Shown here: one piece after another, positions 44,752-54,317 of the stretch | Numbering within the stretch: the stretch's first letter is position 1 | Layout of the letters: every line of letters begins with the position of its first letter | From: Flavobacterium aquicola | Lineage (GTDB): Bacteria > Bacteroidota > Bacteroidia > Flavobacteriales > Flavobacteriaceae | Length of the DNA stretch: 64,000 nucleotides | Direction of reading: 5' to 3' | Assembly (NCBI RefSeq): GCF_003385115.1 | Contig: NZ_QUNI01000001.1 | Location: forward strand, 186,001 to 250,000 | Notes under the pieces: model-generated | What the model saw: the letters and a program-made list of their open reading frames with translations, nothing else | What the model was told of the DNA's origin: nothing | Databases searched by the model: none | Made by a program: the position numbers and the translations under genes

Positions 44752-45912
44752 TTAATGACTTCTAAAAAAATCAAGCATCGTTCTCAAAGCATTTTCTGAA
44801 TGCATTCTCTCGCCATTTTCTAACGATTCCTGAGCTTTTTCAGAAGCTCTTTCTCTCATGTCAGTTTCATAAGCTGTAATTGCTTCCTGCAGAGAATTGT
44901 ATTCATTTGAAGTTAAACATTTGCTCATTTCCAAAGCGTCACGCATCGCTACATTCACTCCTTCACCTGCAAAAGGAGGCATCACATGTGCTGCATCGCC
45001 AAGCATTGTCACATTGGACATACTTTTCCATGTCTGATCCACTGGCATGCAATAAATTGGGCGCGGAATAAATGGTGATACAGCACCTTCAAACAATTCG
45101 TGCCAAACATCGCTCCACTCCGAATATTCACTTTTGAACCAATCCAGCATTTGTAAATTATCCGAATAATCCAAACCACTATTTACAGCCCATTTTTCAT
45201 CAGTTTTAAAACTTGCGTAGAAACCAATTTCGCCATTGTCTTTTTGTCCCATCAACAAATCCTTTCCGTTTCCGAAAGCCATAATTTTGCCACCATTAAG
45301 CAGTGCATTCATTTTTGGAGCAGTTTCTCCGGCATTATAAATATTACCTTCCAGCATGGTAACTCCCGAATAAAAAGCTTTTATGTCGGTAATATAAGGT
45401 CTGATTTTAGAATTGAATCCATCAGCAGCAACGACAACATCGGCATAAACTGATTTATTATTTTTGAAATGCATTAACCAACCGTCATTTTGAGCCTCCA
45501 TTGAAAGAAAATGACTGTCCCAAATAACTGTTTCTGGTTCCAGTGATTCAAGTAATATTCTTCGTAATGCTCCCCTGCTTATTTCCGGACGAAAATGTTC
45601 CTGTCCAAAATTTTCTTCAGGTTTATCATCGTGGTCACTGAAAAAAACTTCTGCCTGTTCATTCATAATTTTCAATCGGTCCGCACCAGGCATGTAATTC
45701 TTTTTGAATTCATCCAGCAAACCTGCTTCGGTGATGGCAGCCAATCCAGATTCTTCATGCAGATCGAGCGGTGAACCCTGAACGCGGGCATCTTTATTAA
45801 TGTCCCTTTCAAATACATTTACATTTATTCCTTTTATTTGAAGAAGTTTTGCGAGTGTCAATCCTCCTGGACCACCGCCAATAATTGCGATTTTTTTATT
45901 TTGTAATAGCAT
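44752..45912 (-). CDS. Tet(X)-like FAD-dependent monooxygenase
   Basis: 386 residues. FAD-binding GGGPGGLTLAKLLQ (12-17 glycines), ERDINKDARVQGSPLDLHEESG, the GDAAHVMPPFAGEGVN motif, and a C-terminal helix; these blocks line up well with Tet(X) (LGGTLDLHKGSG; GDAAHLMPPFAGQGVN). Tet(X) hydroxylates tetracyclines including tigecycline. Chromosomal relatives in flavobacteria can have weak or no such activity. An AraC regulator lies just upstream on the same strand (25 bases). The key substrate residues cannot be judged here. Confidence 0.82.
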   Translation of the reverse strand: MLLQNKKIAIIGGGPGGLTLAKLLQIKGINVNVFERDINKDARVQGSPLDLHEESGLAAITEAGLLDEFKKNYMPGADRLKIMNEQAEVFFSDHDDKPEENFGQEHFRPEISRGALRRILLESLEPETVIWDSHFLSMEAQNDGWLMHFKNNKSVYADVVVAADGFNSKIRPYITDIKAFYSGVTMLEGNIYNAGETAPKMNALLNGGKIMAFGNGKDLLMGQKDNGEIGFYASFKTDEKWAVNSGLDYSDNLQMLDWFKSEYSEWSDVWHELFEGAVSPFIPRPIYCMPVDQTWKSMSNVTMLGDAAHVMPPFAGEGVNVAMRDALEMSKCLTSNEYNSLQEAITAYETDMRERASEKAQESLENGERMHSENALRTMLDFFRSH

Positions 45913-45937
45913 AATTTTTAAATTTTATACTGCAAAA

Positions 45938-46711
45938 TTACTTCGCGTGATAGACCAAAAATTGTAAAAATCGGTCATTTTGATTTTTGAACAATTCTTT
46001 TGGGGAAACTCCCGAAAGTTTTTTGATTTCTTTTATAAAATGGGACTGATCTGTAAAATTAAGCTGCGGAGAAAGTTTACCATCTTTGATATGATGCAGT
46101 GAAGCCTGAAAACGCAAAATACTGCAATACGTTTTTAGCGAAATTCCCAACTGCTGATTGAAATACCTATTAATCTGCCGTTCGCTCCAAGACACTTTTT
46201 CGGATAAATCTTTAATATTAACTTCACCGTCAGTGGCAAAAATTAATTCAAACAATTGAAGTTTTTTTGAGTCAATTTTGCTGGACAGAAGCGACTGAAT
46301 TTTTTGCGAAGCTTTTTTACAGAAAGCATCAAAGTCATCAAGATCATTTATACTAAAATCCCAAAAGTCATTAGGCAATTCTTTACCGCTGTCTACAAAT
46401 TCGGCGATGGATTCATGAAAAACATATTCTAAAGCAAGCGGATTAAAACTGATGGCAAAAAAGGTTTCAACTTTCAGCTTTGGCATTGGTTTTGGCTTTG
46501 TTTCCAAGCCCATAAGCATAATCTGAAACCGATTGTCAGTAGTTTTACAGAACAGCAAATCAATTTTCCCGTTTGGAACAATCACACCTTCTGTAAAATT
46601 TGAAATATTCTGCAGTGATGAATAACAATAAACAAAGTCTGAAAGCGGTTTCTCAGGTTTATTAATATTGTATTGAAGAGGATTGGTCATTTTTTGAGCA
46701 TTTAAAAGCAA
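45938..46711 (-). CDS. AraC-family regulator
   Basis: 257 residues. N-terminal ligand-type domain with VIVPNGKIDLLF (the DUF6597-like arrangement) and a C-terminal HTH pair (about 165-250: VSWSERQINRYFNQQLGISLKTYCSILRFQASLHHI; LNFTDQSHFIKEIKKLSGVSPKELFKN). Upstream of the Tet(X)-like gene on the same strand, probably in one transcript. Confidence 0.85.
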   Translation of the reverse strand: MLLNAQKMTNPLQYNINKPEKPLSDFVYCYSSLQNISNFTEGVIVPNGKIDLLFCKTTDNRFQIMLMGLETKPKPMPKLKVETFFAISFNPLALEYVFHESIAEFVDSGKELPNDFWDFSINDLDDFDAFCKKASQKIQSLLSSKIDSKKLQLFELIFATDGEVNIKDLSEKVSWSERQINRYFNQQLGISLKTYCSILRFQASLHHIKDGKLSPQLNFTDQSHFIKEIKKLSGVSPKELFKNQNDRFLQFLVYHAK

Positions 46712-46746
46712 TTTATTTATAAATTTTGGTTTAGCATAAACGCAAT

Positions 46747-47376
46747 CTATTTATAAATCCACATTAAAACCGGTTTTGCACTTGTTTGTAACAATGGATC
46801 AATTATCTTAAAACTATTATTAGAAATTGTTGGACATCCCCAGCCTTCTGGTGTCCCATTGGGATAAACTTCGTCATCTGAAACCGCTTCCCATGAATGA
46901 AACACGATATAGCGTTTTAACGCATTGCTGTTTGTAGAATCCAAGCCATGCATAACATATTTTACTCCAATTCCCCAATCACTATGTGCCCTTATTCCGA
47001 TTTTATATTTCCCCAAGGACGAACAATGACTCCCATCAACATTGCTAAATGCTGGTTTTTCTTTGGAATAATCATAACTCCAAGGATTGTCACCGCATCC
47101 GTGCCCAACTAAGAAACCATCTGAAATTGTATCTTTTTTGAAATCCCAGACAAAAAATCGTTTAAGACCAGAATGAACACTCATATCGACTAGGATACAA
47201 AAGTCAGTATTGAAGTTTTTAGTTTTACAAAATTCTAAAGACTGTTTTGCTTTACCTTTTGTCAAGTCAATATTGACAGAAGGCTTCTGGAGTTCAGCTT
47301 TCTTTTTTGCCACAGGCTTATTACAGCCAATTAAGAATATTAAAATTAAACAAAAAAATATACGCAGAATTTTCAT
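46747..47376 (-). CDS. L,D-transpeptidase-like (YkuD_2) lipoprotein
   Basis: 209 residues. Lipobox LIFLIGC-NKPVAKKK. The C-terminal part has DMSVHSGLKRFFVWDF, GKYKIGIRA, YIVFHSWEA and GTPEGWGCPTISN, the HxxW and S/WGCPxI pattern of the L,D-transpeptidase catalytic family with its active Cys. Likely a cell-wall enzyme anchored in the inner leaflet. Stands between AraC and chromate transporter genes. Confidence 0.8.
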   Translation of the reverse strand: MKILRIFFCLILIFLIGCNKPVAKKKAELQKPSVNIDLTKGKAKQSLEFCKTKNFNTDFCILVDMSVHSGLKRFFVWDFKKDTISDGFLVGHGCGDNPWSYDYSKEKPAFSNVDGSHCSSLGKYKIGIRAHSDWGIGVKYVMHGLDSTNSNALKRYIVFHSWEAVSDDEVYPNGTPEGWGCPTISNNSFKIIDPLLQTSAKPVLMWIYK

Positions 47377-47430
47377 TTGAAATAGTTACTATGTTTATCC
47401 AGAACCGTTAATCTCTTCTCTATTCTATTT

Positions 47431-48561
47431 TTAAATTAAAGTCAGTAAATAACCAATTATTGAACCGCCCAAAACTACAAAAACACTATTCATTTTCTTG
47501 TAACCAAATGTTATTGTAATACTTAAAACAGCAATCAATATTGTACGCCAATCGGTAATTGTATCTTTTCCCATTTCAAAACAAACAGCCGTAATAATTG
47601 CTACCGAAGCCACATTAACTGCATCCAAAAATGCCGAAAACAATTCTGAATCCCTCATTTTTTTTACAAATGGATTGAGTAACGCTACAAAGACAAATGA
47701 CGGTAAAAATATGGCAATAGTCGAAACGACTGCTCCAGTCAAACCGTTGATCTGATAACCGATAAATGTCACCGAAGAAAAAACAGGACCAGGCGTAAAT
47801 TGACCTACTGCAATGGCATCAATCAATTGCTGCCGTGTCAAAATTCCTGTTGAGACTAATTCTGAGTCAAGAAATGCAAACAGTACATAACCGCTTCCAT
47901 AAAGTATCGCTCCAATTTTAAGGAAAATCAAAAACAGCTTTGCACTGCTCATTGAAAATATAGCTGGATTATCTATTTGCAAAAGCGTCAATGGCAAAAA
48001 ACTATTTAGATTGTTTAATTTCTTATTTCGCCAATAAGCCAAAAATAATGCTGAAAATCCTGCTCCAAACATCAGGTAAATTTCGTTGCAACCAATCAAG
48101 GAACCAATCAAAACAATTAACCCGATAATGATAAGTCCGATTGATTTCAGAGATTTTTTTGCCAAAGGAAAAACTGCACCTAGAATAATTGCAATGATAG
48201 CCGGTTTTATTCCGTAAATGAAGGGGTGCGCTTCGGGAAGCTGTCCATATTCTTTATACAGCCATGCAAAAATACCTGTAATGAAAACGGCGGGAAGAAT
48301 AAAACAAAGTCCTGCAGTGACCAAACCTTTCCAGCCTCCTTTTTCCTCCCCGATATGAATAGCCATTTCGGTACTGTTGGGGCCGGGAATCAAGTTTGTA
48401 GCACCAATTAAATCTAAGAAATGCTGCTCAGTCAGCCATTTCCTTTTTGTAACCACTTCTTCCTGCATCATCGCAATGTGCGCTGCAGGTCCGCCAAAGG
48501 CAGTAATACCTAACCTCAAAAATAACTTTGCTATTTCTTTTAAATTTTGGTTAGGGTTCAT
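47431..48561 (-). CDS. chrA: Chromate transporter (two CHR domains)
   Basis: 376 residues, 10-12 predicted membrane segments. Two CHR halves: FGGPAAHIAMMQEEVVTKRKWLTEQHFLDLIGATNLIPGPNSTEMAIHIG and the second GYVLFAFLDSELV...LTRQQLIDAIAVGQFTPGPVFSSVTFIGYQ. This is the long ChrA form, thought to expel chromate. No chrB-like regulator is visible. Confidence 0.93.
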   Translation of the reverse strand: MNPNQNLKEIAKLFLRLGITAFGGPAAHIAMMQEEVVTKRKWLTEQHFLDLIGATNLIPGPNSTEMAIHIGEEKGGWKGLVTAGLCFILPAVFITGIFAWLYKEYGQLPEAHPFIYGIKPAIIAIILGAVFPLAKKSLKSIGLIIIGLIVLIGSLIGCNEIYLMFGAGFSALFLAYWRNKKLNNLNSFLPLTLLQIDNPAIFSMSSAKLFLIFLKIGAILYGSGYVLFAFLDSELVSTGILTRQQLIDAIAVGQFTPGPVFSSVTFIGYQINGLTGAVVSTIAIFLPSFVFVALLNPFVKKMRDSELFSAFLDAVNVASVAIITAVCFEMGKDTITDWRTILIAVLSITITFGYKKMNSVFVVLGGSIIGYLLTLI

Positions 48562-48726
48562 TTTTTATGATTTTTTATAAAGAAGCTCGTTTATTTTTAT
48601 ATCAGATTTACAACTGTTCTTACAAAGATTATTCTTTTCTCTTTATAAATATAAAATTTTCTAACAGCTTTTGTCTTTTATAATAACTTATTATTTCACG
48701 TACGGATTGCAAATCCATAATCAGTT

Positions 48727-49455
48727 TTATACTATCTGTTTTATTACTTCTTCCGTTTCGGTGTCAAAAATTAAAATTCCTTCGGTTTTGTCATCAAGCT
48801 GTCCTGCCAAATTACCTTGTTTGGTCCAGACAGCACTTTGTCCAGCGCTTGTAAAATTATCGCAATAACCGACGCAATTAGACATTAAAACAGGTATTGA
48901 AAATTTCTTTGCAATAGCGGGATAATGGCTCATCGCTTTGTTAATGCCATTTTGTGATTTGGCAACACTGGCTATATAAATTTCGGCACCGAGTTTTACA
49001 GCATTTTCAGAGTGTTCAGGTTGCAAACTTTCATAGCAGATGGCAGGTGCAATTTTGTGATCAACAACTGTCAAAATAATTTGATTTTCACCATTTACAA
49101 AAAAAGGAAATTCATCAGCATGCAATTGCTGTTTGGAATACAGCTGTCTTGGTGTCTTTGGCTGAAAAATCATCATACTGATTTGTATTCCCGAAACTGT
49201 TTTTGTTGGCATCCCGACACCAATAGTAATTTTGTTTTCGTTACTTATTTTTTGAAAATCATCAAAATAATGATCGTCTTGATCTACTGCCAATTCTTTG
49301 GCCAATTCAGGTTCATATCCTGTCAACGAAAGCTCCGAAAAAAAAACCGCATCTGATTTATAGGAAACAGCAAGCGCAATCATTTTTTTATGAGATTCTA
49401 TATTAGCTGAAATGTCTCCTTTGACAGGTTTTATTTGTGCGATTGCTATTTTCAT
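48727..49455 (-). CDS. Carbon-nitrogen hydrolase (nitrilase superfamily)
   Basis: 242 residues from MKIAIAQIKP (49455); an ATG 27 bases upstream is in frame but less likely. Catalytic triad Glu41 (FFSELSLTGYEPE), Lys108 (YSKQQLHADEFPFF), Cys140 (APAICYES). Substrate unknown; the family cleaves amides or nitriles. Upstream GNAT gene, downstream chromate transporter; no clear operon. Confidence 0.87.
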   Translation of the reverse strand: MKIAIAQIKPVKGDISANIESHKKMIALAVSYKSDAVFFSELSLTGYEPELAKELAVDQDDHYFDDFQKISNENKITIGVGMPTKTVSGIQISMMIFQPKTPRQLYSKQQLHADEFPFFVNGENQIILTVVDHKIAPAICYESLQPEHSENAVKLGAEIYIASVAKSQNGINKAMSHYPAIAKKFSIPVLMSNCVGYCDNFTSAGQSAVWTKQGNLAGQLDDKTEGILIFDTETEEVIKQIV

Positions 49456-49540
49456 TGTGCTTTTGTTTGCTAAATCATCCAATCCCTTAGCATAGATTAT
49501 ATTATTATCTTAAATATTTCAATAACCTTGTCTCCAAATT

Positions 49541-49993
49541 TTATTTATCTGTTTTATAAACATTTGGATTAAAAAATTCCATATACAGTTCTGGTTTTGG
49601 CAATTTAGTAAAACCATATTTTTCGTAAAGCCACTCTGCTGTTGAAGTCAATAAAATCCATCGTCTCAATCCCTGCAAATTTGGATGTCCCATTACAGCG
49701 TCCATTAATTTTTTTGAAAGTCCTTGTCCACGATAGTTTTCTAAAACATAAATATCACCTAAATATGCAATAGTCGAGAAATCGGATATTATCCTTGCAA
49801 AACCAATTTGTTTGTCGTCATGAAATAGTCCGAAGTTTAGAGAATGGTCAACAGAAGTCTTAACATTTTCAAAAGGAATGTTGTCACTCCACCCTGAATA
49901 TTTTGACAGGAAATCGTGAATAGCAGTAATATCCATTTTTGACTTGTCTGTCGTTATTAAAAAATTGTCAAAAGTGATTTCAATTATTTCCAT
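49541..49993 (-). CDS. GNAT N-acetyltransferase
   Basis: 150 residues. Acetyl-CoA loop YVLENYRGQGLSKKLMDAV (about 83-101) and the C-terminal EWLYEKYGFTKL. Substrate unknown. A second ATG (MDITAIHDFL, residue 20) could be the true start. Confidence 0.85.
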   Translation of the reverse strand: MEIIEITFDNFLITTDKSKMDITAIHDFLSKYSGWSDNIPFENVKTSVDHSLNFGLFHDDKQIGFARIISDFSTIAYLGDIYVLENYRGQGLSKKLMDAVMGHPNLQGLRRWILLTSTAEWLYEKYGFTKLPKPELYMEFFNPNVYKTDK

Positions 49994-50045
49994 TTCGTTT
50001 TAATTTCTATTTCTGCCTATTAATTGTTATGCTCAGTTATTCTTG

Positions 50046-51182
50046 TTATTTAGCTGGTCGTGAAGTTACCATTGGTTGAACTTTTCCTTCAAGAATATCA
50101 ATTACACTTTTCTTCAAATCATCATATTTAAAATTTTTATTAAATCCAATGTTGAATGTTGAATGAGTATCTCCTTTTGTCAGGCAGAGTAAATACTTTG
50201 AACCGCCTTGCTCTGCTGAAATTGGAGAAAACTCTGTTTGAATTCTATATTCTATTTTACCTTGTTGATTTACAACATAAAACAAATGTTTGTTATATAT
50301 GTCTTTTGAATTTTCTTCATATCTCTCGAAAGCTTGAATTAATTTGTCATTCCATTTAAATTGATCATAACAAAACATATCTTTTAAATTGTCTTTAAGT
50401 ATATCTTTCTTGTGAGCTTCATACAATTTATCTTTGTATGGTTTTGCTTTGTCATACTCTTTTTTATAATAATATATTTGAATAAGTTTAGCATAAGTGT
50501 GATAGTCTGCTGGGTCTATTTGTAAAAGTTCAACAAAAGCAGATTCAGCCTTATCATAGTCACCTTTTAAAGATTCAAGAAGTCCGATGTTGAATAAAGC
50601 ATTTATGTATGAATTAGATTTTTTGTCAATTTTTGATTTTGCTATATAAAATGCGTCTAAAGCTTTATCGTTATTTTTCTGGTCAGAATAAATTTGAGCT
50701 ACAAATGAATAAGGTCTATCAGGACAATCCTTTTGTTCAATCGCTTTTTTGTATGCTTCTAATGCTAGATCTAATTTTTCTAAATTATAGTAGGAATCAC
50801 CAAGTCCGCTATAAAATTCCGCATCGTCCGATTTTAAATTAATTGCTGTTTGAAAACTTTTTATAGCTTCGTCATATTTCTGAATGTAATTTAAAGTAGA
50901 TGCTTTAATGAAAAATGGTGCAGGATCTTTCGGGTCTTTATCTATTGATAAATTCATAAACTTTAGGCAATTATTATCGTTTTCTTGCATATAATAAGCA
51001 AGCCCTATATAATATAATGATTTTGCAGAATAATCTTTGGATCTAGAAGCGTGCTCAATAATTTTATCAAATTGTTTATTATCAGATAAAGTTTTTAGCT
51101 CCGTAGTTGTTTTGTCTTGAGCAAAAATTGTCAAGCTAGAAATTGTTAGAATTAATGATGCTAAAATGTTCTTAATTGTCAT
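50046..51182 (-). CDS. Secreted TPR-repeat protein
   Basis: 378 residues. Signal peptide (SLILTISSLTIFAQ) and at least six TPR units (for example YYIGLAYYMQENDNNCLKFMNLSIDKDPKDP; AEFYSGLGDSYYNLEKLDLALEAYKKAI; ESLKGDYDKAESAFVELLQIDPAD), then a 100-residue C-terminal beta-like part. Probably a periplasmic protein-protein interaction protein. Upstream of it lies the beta-lactamase gene. Confidence 0.78.
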   Translation of the reverse strand: MTIKNILASLILTISSLTIFAQDKTTTELKTLSDNKQFDKIIEHASRSKDYSAKSLYYIGLAYYMQENDNNCLKFMNLSIDKDPKDPAPFFIKASTLNYIQKYDEAIKSFQTAINLKSDDAEFYSGLGDSYYNLEKLDLALEAYKKAIEQKDCPDRPYSFVAQIYSDQKNNDKALDAFYIAKSKIDKKSNSYINALFNIGLLESLKGDYDKAESAFVELLQIDPADYHTYAKLIQIYYYKKEYDKAKPYKDKLYEAHKKDILKDNLKDMFCYDQFKWNDKLIQAFERYEENSKDIYNKHLFYVVNQQGKIEYRIQTEFSPISAEQGGSKYLLCLTKGDTHSTFNIGFNKNFKYDDLKKSVIDILEGKVQPMVTSRPAK

Positions 51183-51215
51183 TATATAGTAATTTTAAAA
51201 ATTGGTTATTACACT

Positions 51216-52112
51216 TTATATTTTCGTGTAGTAATCCCAAGTTAATTTTGTTATGTCGGCAAGTATTTTTTCAGTATTTTCTTTGGTCTCTGTAATGTTT
51301 TTTAAGTAGATGGAAATAATCAAATGCCTGCCATTTGGGAGTTTTACAATTCCAACATCGTTCATCGCTGCTCTTAAATTGTTATCATCTGTTCCTGACA
51401 TTCCTGTTCGGTGTGCTAATTCCGTTCCTACTGGAAGTCCAGCTTTCATCCAACTAAGTCCTCTTGAACATTCTGCCATAAGAGTATATAAATATTTTGT
51501 CGAATTTTCTTTTAAGACTTTTCCATTATAGAATTTTTCAAGTAAAGCGGTAGTTGCTAATGGTGTTGTAGTGTTGATATACAAGTTTTCCCAAGTACTC
51601 ATTTCCTTCTCATTTACCTTTATGACAAAATCTTTTATTCCTTGTTTATTGATAAATTTTTGAACCGCCTTAGTACCTCCAATTAATTCCAAAAGAATAT
51701 CGCAACCGTTATTGTCGCTGTGGGAAACGGTATATCGCAGTAATTGGTCTAATGTCAGATACATATTTCCGTTTGGATATTCATCCCTTAAAGGACTCCA
51801 AGTATCTTCGTGTAAATCTTCTTTTTTTATAAAAATTTTCTGCGATAAAGAAAGTTTTCCATTGTCAACTAAGTTTAGGGCTGTTAAACCAATATGAAAT
51901 TTAAAGACACTCATTAACGGAGCGTTTAAATTTCCGTTAATACTTAATGTATCTTTGTCCTCAATATTTTTTATAGATACTCCAATTGATGCATTTTTGG
52001 AGGCGATAATTTCTTTTAATTGTTTTCGAAGTTCGTTTTGTCCAAAAATTTGAACAGAAGTTAGGACTGTTAGAAGGATTAAAATATTTCTTGTCATTAC
52101 TGTATTTTTCAA
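51216..52112 (-). CDS. Class A beta-lactamase
   Basis: 298 residues; signal peptide ending FGQ. Serine active site SVFK (Ser68 by count from the first Met), SDN 132-134 (SHSDNNGCDIL), Glu at 168/170, and RTG (AHRTGMSGT, Arg235) where most class A enzymes have KTG. Best fits the extended-spectrum-like group of Bacteroidota (CfxA/PER/VEB-type, class A2). An alternative start is MTRN at 52097. Hydrolyses penicillins and cephalosporins; exact range unknown. No mobile element around it, so probably intrinsic. Confidence 0.9.
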   Translation of the reverse strand: MKNTVMTRNILILLTVLTSVQIFGQNELRKQLKEIIASKNASIGVSIKNIEDKDTLSINGNLNAPLMSVFKFHIGLTALNLVDNGKLSLSQKIFIKKEDLHEDTWSPLRDEYPNGNMYLTLDQLLRYTVSHSDNNGCDILLELIGGTKAVQKFINKQGIKDFVIKVNEKEMSTWENLYINTTTPLATTALLEKFYNGKVLKENSTKYLYTLMAECSRGLSWMKAGLPVGTELAHRTGMSGTDDNNLRAAMNDVGIVKLPNGRHLIISIYLKNITETKENTEKILADITKLTWDYYTKI

Positions 52113-52311
52113 TATTTATGTTTTAATGTGGATTTGACAAAACTGTTGCCAACTCGTTTGTTTTTGAAACAAAGTCTTTACTATTTCTCTGGCTAATATA
52201 TAAATAAATCATTACAAATTATTGAATGATTTTCGTTTGTTGATATGTATTAAGAATTCAGATTTGCAGAATGATTTGTGGTTGACATTAATATTGTTAT
52301 TGCACTAAACC

Positions 52312-52472
52312 GCGTGAGGGATTACTTCACTATACATTTATTTTTAATGGTGTTCAGTGAATTATATTTGGAACAAGCTACCAAAGTAGCGTGGATAGCC
52401 CGACCCCGTAAAGAAAAAGGCCTGACTCATCGAACAGAAGAGTAAGGCCTTTTTCTTTACGGGGACACGCCC
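52312..52472. repeat. Dispersed element beginning GCGTGAGGGAT, copy 2
   Basis: Same ends as 30889-30972 (GCGTGAGGGAT ... CCCGACCC ... ACACGCCCC). The right part contains a 20-bp perfect stem (52404-52423, 52445-52464; arm starts CCCCGTAAAGAAAAAGG). It fills most of the 376-base gap between beta-lactamase and the AI-2E gene; the rest of the gap shows nothing. Confidence 0.7.
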
Positions 52473-52488
52473 CAATTGTTCTTTTAAA

Positions 52489-53577
52489 TTATCCTTCGAT
52501 TATAGTACTTTCGGGTTTGGTACCTTCTGGTTTATCGTCCAGCCAGGCAGCGAATAATTTATAGCCAATGGAGAATACAATTGGCCCTACGAATAAGCCC
52601 ACAAAGCCCGACATCATGAACCCTCCGATTACTCCTAGGAAAATTACAAGCATTGGCACCATAGCTCCTTTACCAAGCAGTAATGGTTTTAGAACGTTGT
52701 CTGAAAGTCCGCTAAAGGCAAAAAACACTGTCCATAAAGCTGCTGCAGTTGTATTATCTAACGAAAAAAGGTAGGCTATTACTCCGAGATTGATGATAAT
52801 TGGACCAACCTGAATGATGGAAAGCATCAGACACAATAGTGTAAGCACTCCCGCAAAAGGAACACCGCAGCCAAACAATCCCACAGCCTGAATCAGGGTT
52901 TGTATAACCGCTACACCCAAAATTCCTTTGAATACCTGAAAAACGGTCGATACAGAAAGATTTACATATTCGTCTCCCGAATCACCCGAAATTCTTTTAA
53001 TAAAATTGGTTGCTAGATTTTGAGCACTTGTAGAAACCATTAATATTCCCGCAATAATTATTGAAAGGATTACCTGCAGTAATGCAACTGTAGAGCTAAG
53101 AACGCTTCCTAATAGTTTTTTGGATACCTCAACGATTTGGTCTTTGTATTCCAATACTCCCGCTTTTAAATCGGTTGACAGGCTGTAAAGAAAATTATAG
53201 GCTTTCTCCCCTATTATTGGCCACTCTTTGATATTTTGACCCGGTGTTGCTACTTTCAGCGTACCGTTTTCAACACCAGTTTTTATTTCGACGATGCTGG
53301 ATGTGACTGAACTTACAAATAAAGAAGTAGGAACAATAATTACCAATAATAGTATTGCAATAATGATAAACGAAGCAAGACTTTTGCGCCCTTTCAATTT
53401 CTTTTGCAAAAAATCGTACGCAGGATATAATATGATTGCCAAAATAATCGCCCAAAGAATAGGCATTACAAAAGGCAGTAAGAGTTTAATACAAAATCCC
53501 AATATCAGGAAAACGAGTCCTAACTGTAGAATGACTTCGAAGAGCTGTTTGCTTTTGTATGGGTTTGAATTTTCCAT
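52489..53577 (-). CDS. AI-2E family transporter
   Basis: 362 residues, about eight membrane segments, including the pair at about 14-60, a conserved central loop (VNLSVSTVFQVFKGILGVAVIQTLIQAVGLFGCGVPFAGVL) and the end GAMVPMLVIFLGVIGGFMMSGFVGLFVGPIVFSIGYKLF, typical of the TqsA/YdiK family. Function may be export of a small molecule; AI-2 is not proven. The potassium-channel gene lies 26 bases upstream. Confidence 0.88.
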   Translation of the reverse strand: MENSNPYKSKQLFEVILQLGLVFLILGFCIKLLLPFVMPILWAIILAIILYPAYDFLQKKLKGRKSLASFIIIAILLLVIIVPTSLFVSSVTSSIVEIKTGVENGTLKVATPGQNIKEWPIIGEKAYNFLYSLSTDLKAGVLEYKDQIVEVSKKLLGSVLSSTVALLQVILSIIIAGILMVSTSAQNLATNFIKRISGDSGDEYVNLSVSTVFQVFKGILGVAVIQTLIQAVGLFGCGVPFAGVLTLLCLMLSIIQVGPIIINLGVIAYLFSLDNTTAAALWTVFFAFSGLSDNVLKPLLLGKGAMVPMLVIFLGVIGGFMMSGFVGLFVGPIVFSIGYKLFAAWLDDKPEGTKPESTIIEG

Positions 53578-53603
53578 AAGAGTTGGTTTAAAGGTTGGTT
53601 AAA

Positions 53604-54317
53604 TTAAATATCATTATTATTTGATTTTCTTTTTTTGGAAGTATTTTCATTTGCATCCGAGACTAGACGGCCAATAAGAATTACGGGATACAAAACTCCT
53701 ATTATTGCTTCTATCTGAACCAATGACCTTGCAACAGGATGTAAAGGAAAAATGTCTCCATAACCAGTAGTTGTAATCGTTATGTAACTAAAATACAAGA
53801 AATTAGCTTGCAGTGTATTACTCTCAAATGCCGGCATAGTGATTTGAAAAGCACTTGGTATGTGCTCGTAGACAAACTGATAAATCACCGACCATAAATT
53901 GGCCAGAATCATATAGACTACTATTGAACCTATCACACGGTATTCGGTTATTGGTCCCGGTTCAAAAACTTTTTTCAGAACCAAATAGATTAATATTATA
54001 AATGTACAAATGGTAAAAACAATATCTGAAATCAGAACAAATGGTGAGCGATTGAAAACAGAAATCCAGCCAAAAAGTACAAACATCAGCGGAAAAAATA
54101 TGAACAGCAATGTCTGTTTTTTTGATTTAGACAACGAAATAATTCCTGCTAACAGGAATAGCATCCAAAACACATTGGTAATAACCATAAAGGAAGAATT
54201 GCTTCCAAATACTGGAATGAGTATAAAGTGCATAATGAAAAGCAGGACAAACATACCGCTTAATCCGCTTTCCTTACTCCACAAATGATTCAAGAATCGG
54301 TATTTTTTTTTATTCAT
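53604..54317 (-). CDS. Potassium channel protein (two-pore-type filter)
   Basis: 237 residues with six hydrophobic segments; the pore helix and filter TITTTGYGDIFPLHP lie between the last two. A voltage-sensor-like arrangement of four segments precedes the pore, but without the usual Arg ladder. Probably selective for K+. It precedes the AI-2E transporter and may be co-transcribed with it. Confidence 0.87.
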   Translation of the reverse strand: MNKKKYRFLNHLWSKESGLSGMFVLLFIMHFILIPVFGSNSSFMVITNVFWMLFLLAGIISLSKSKKQTLLFIFFPLMFVLFGWISVFNRSPFVLISDIVFTICTFIILIYLVLKKVFEPGPITEYRVIGSIVVYMILANLWSVIYQFVYEHIPSAFQITMPAFESNTLQANFLYFSYITITTTGYGDIFPLHPVARSLVQIEAIIGVLYPVILIGRLVSDANENTSKKRKSNNNDI

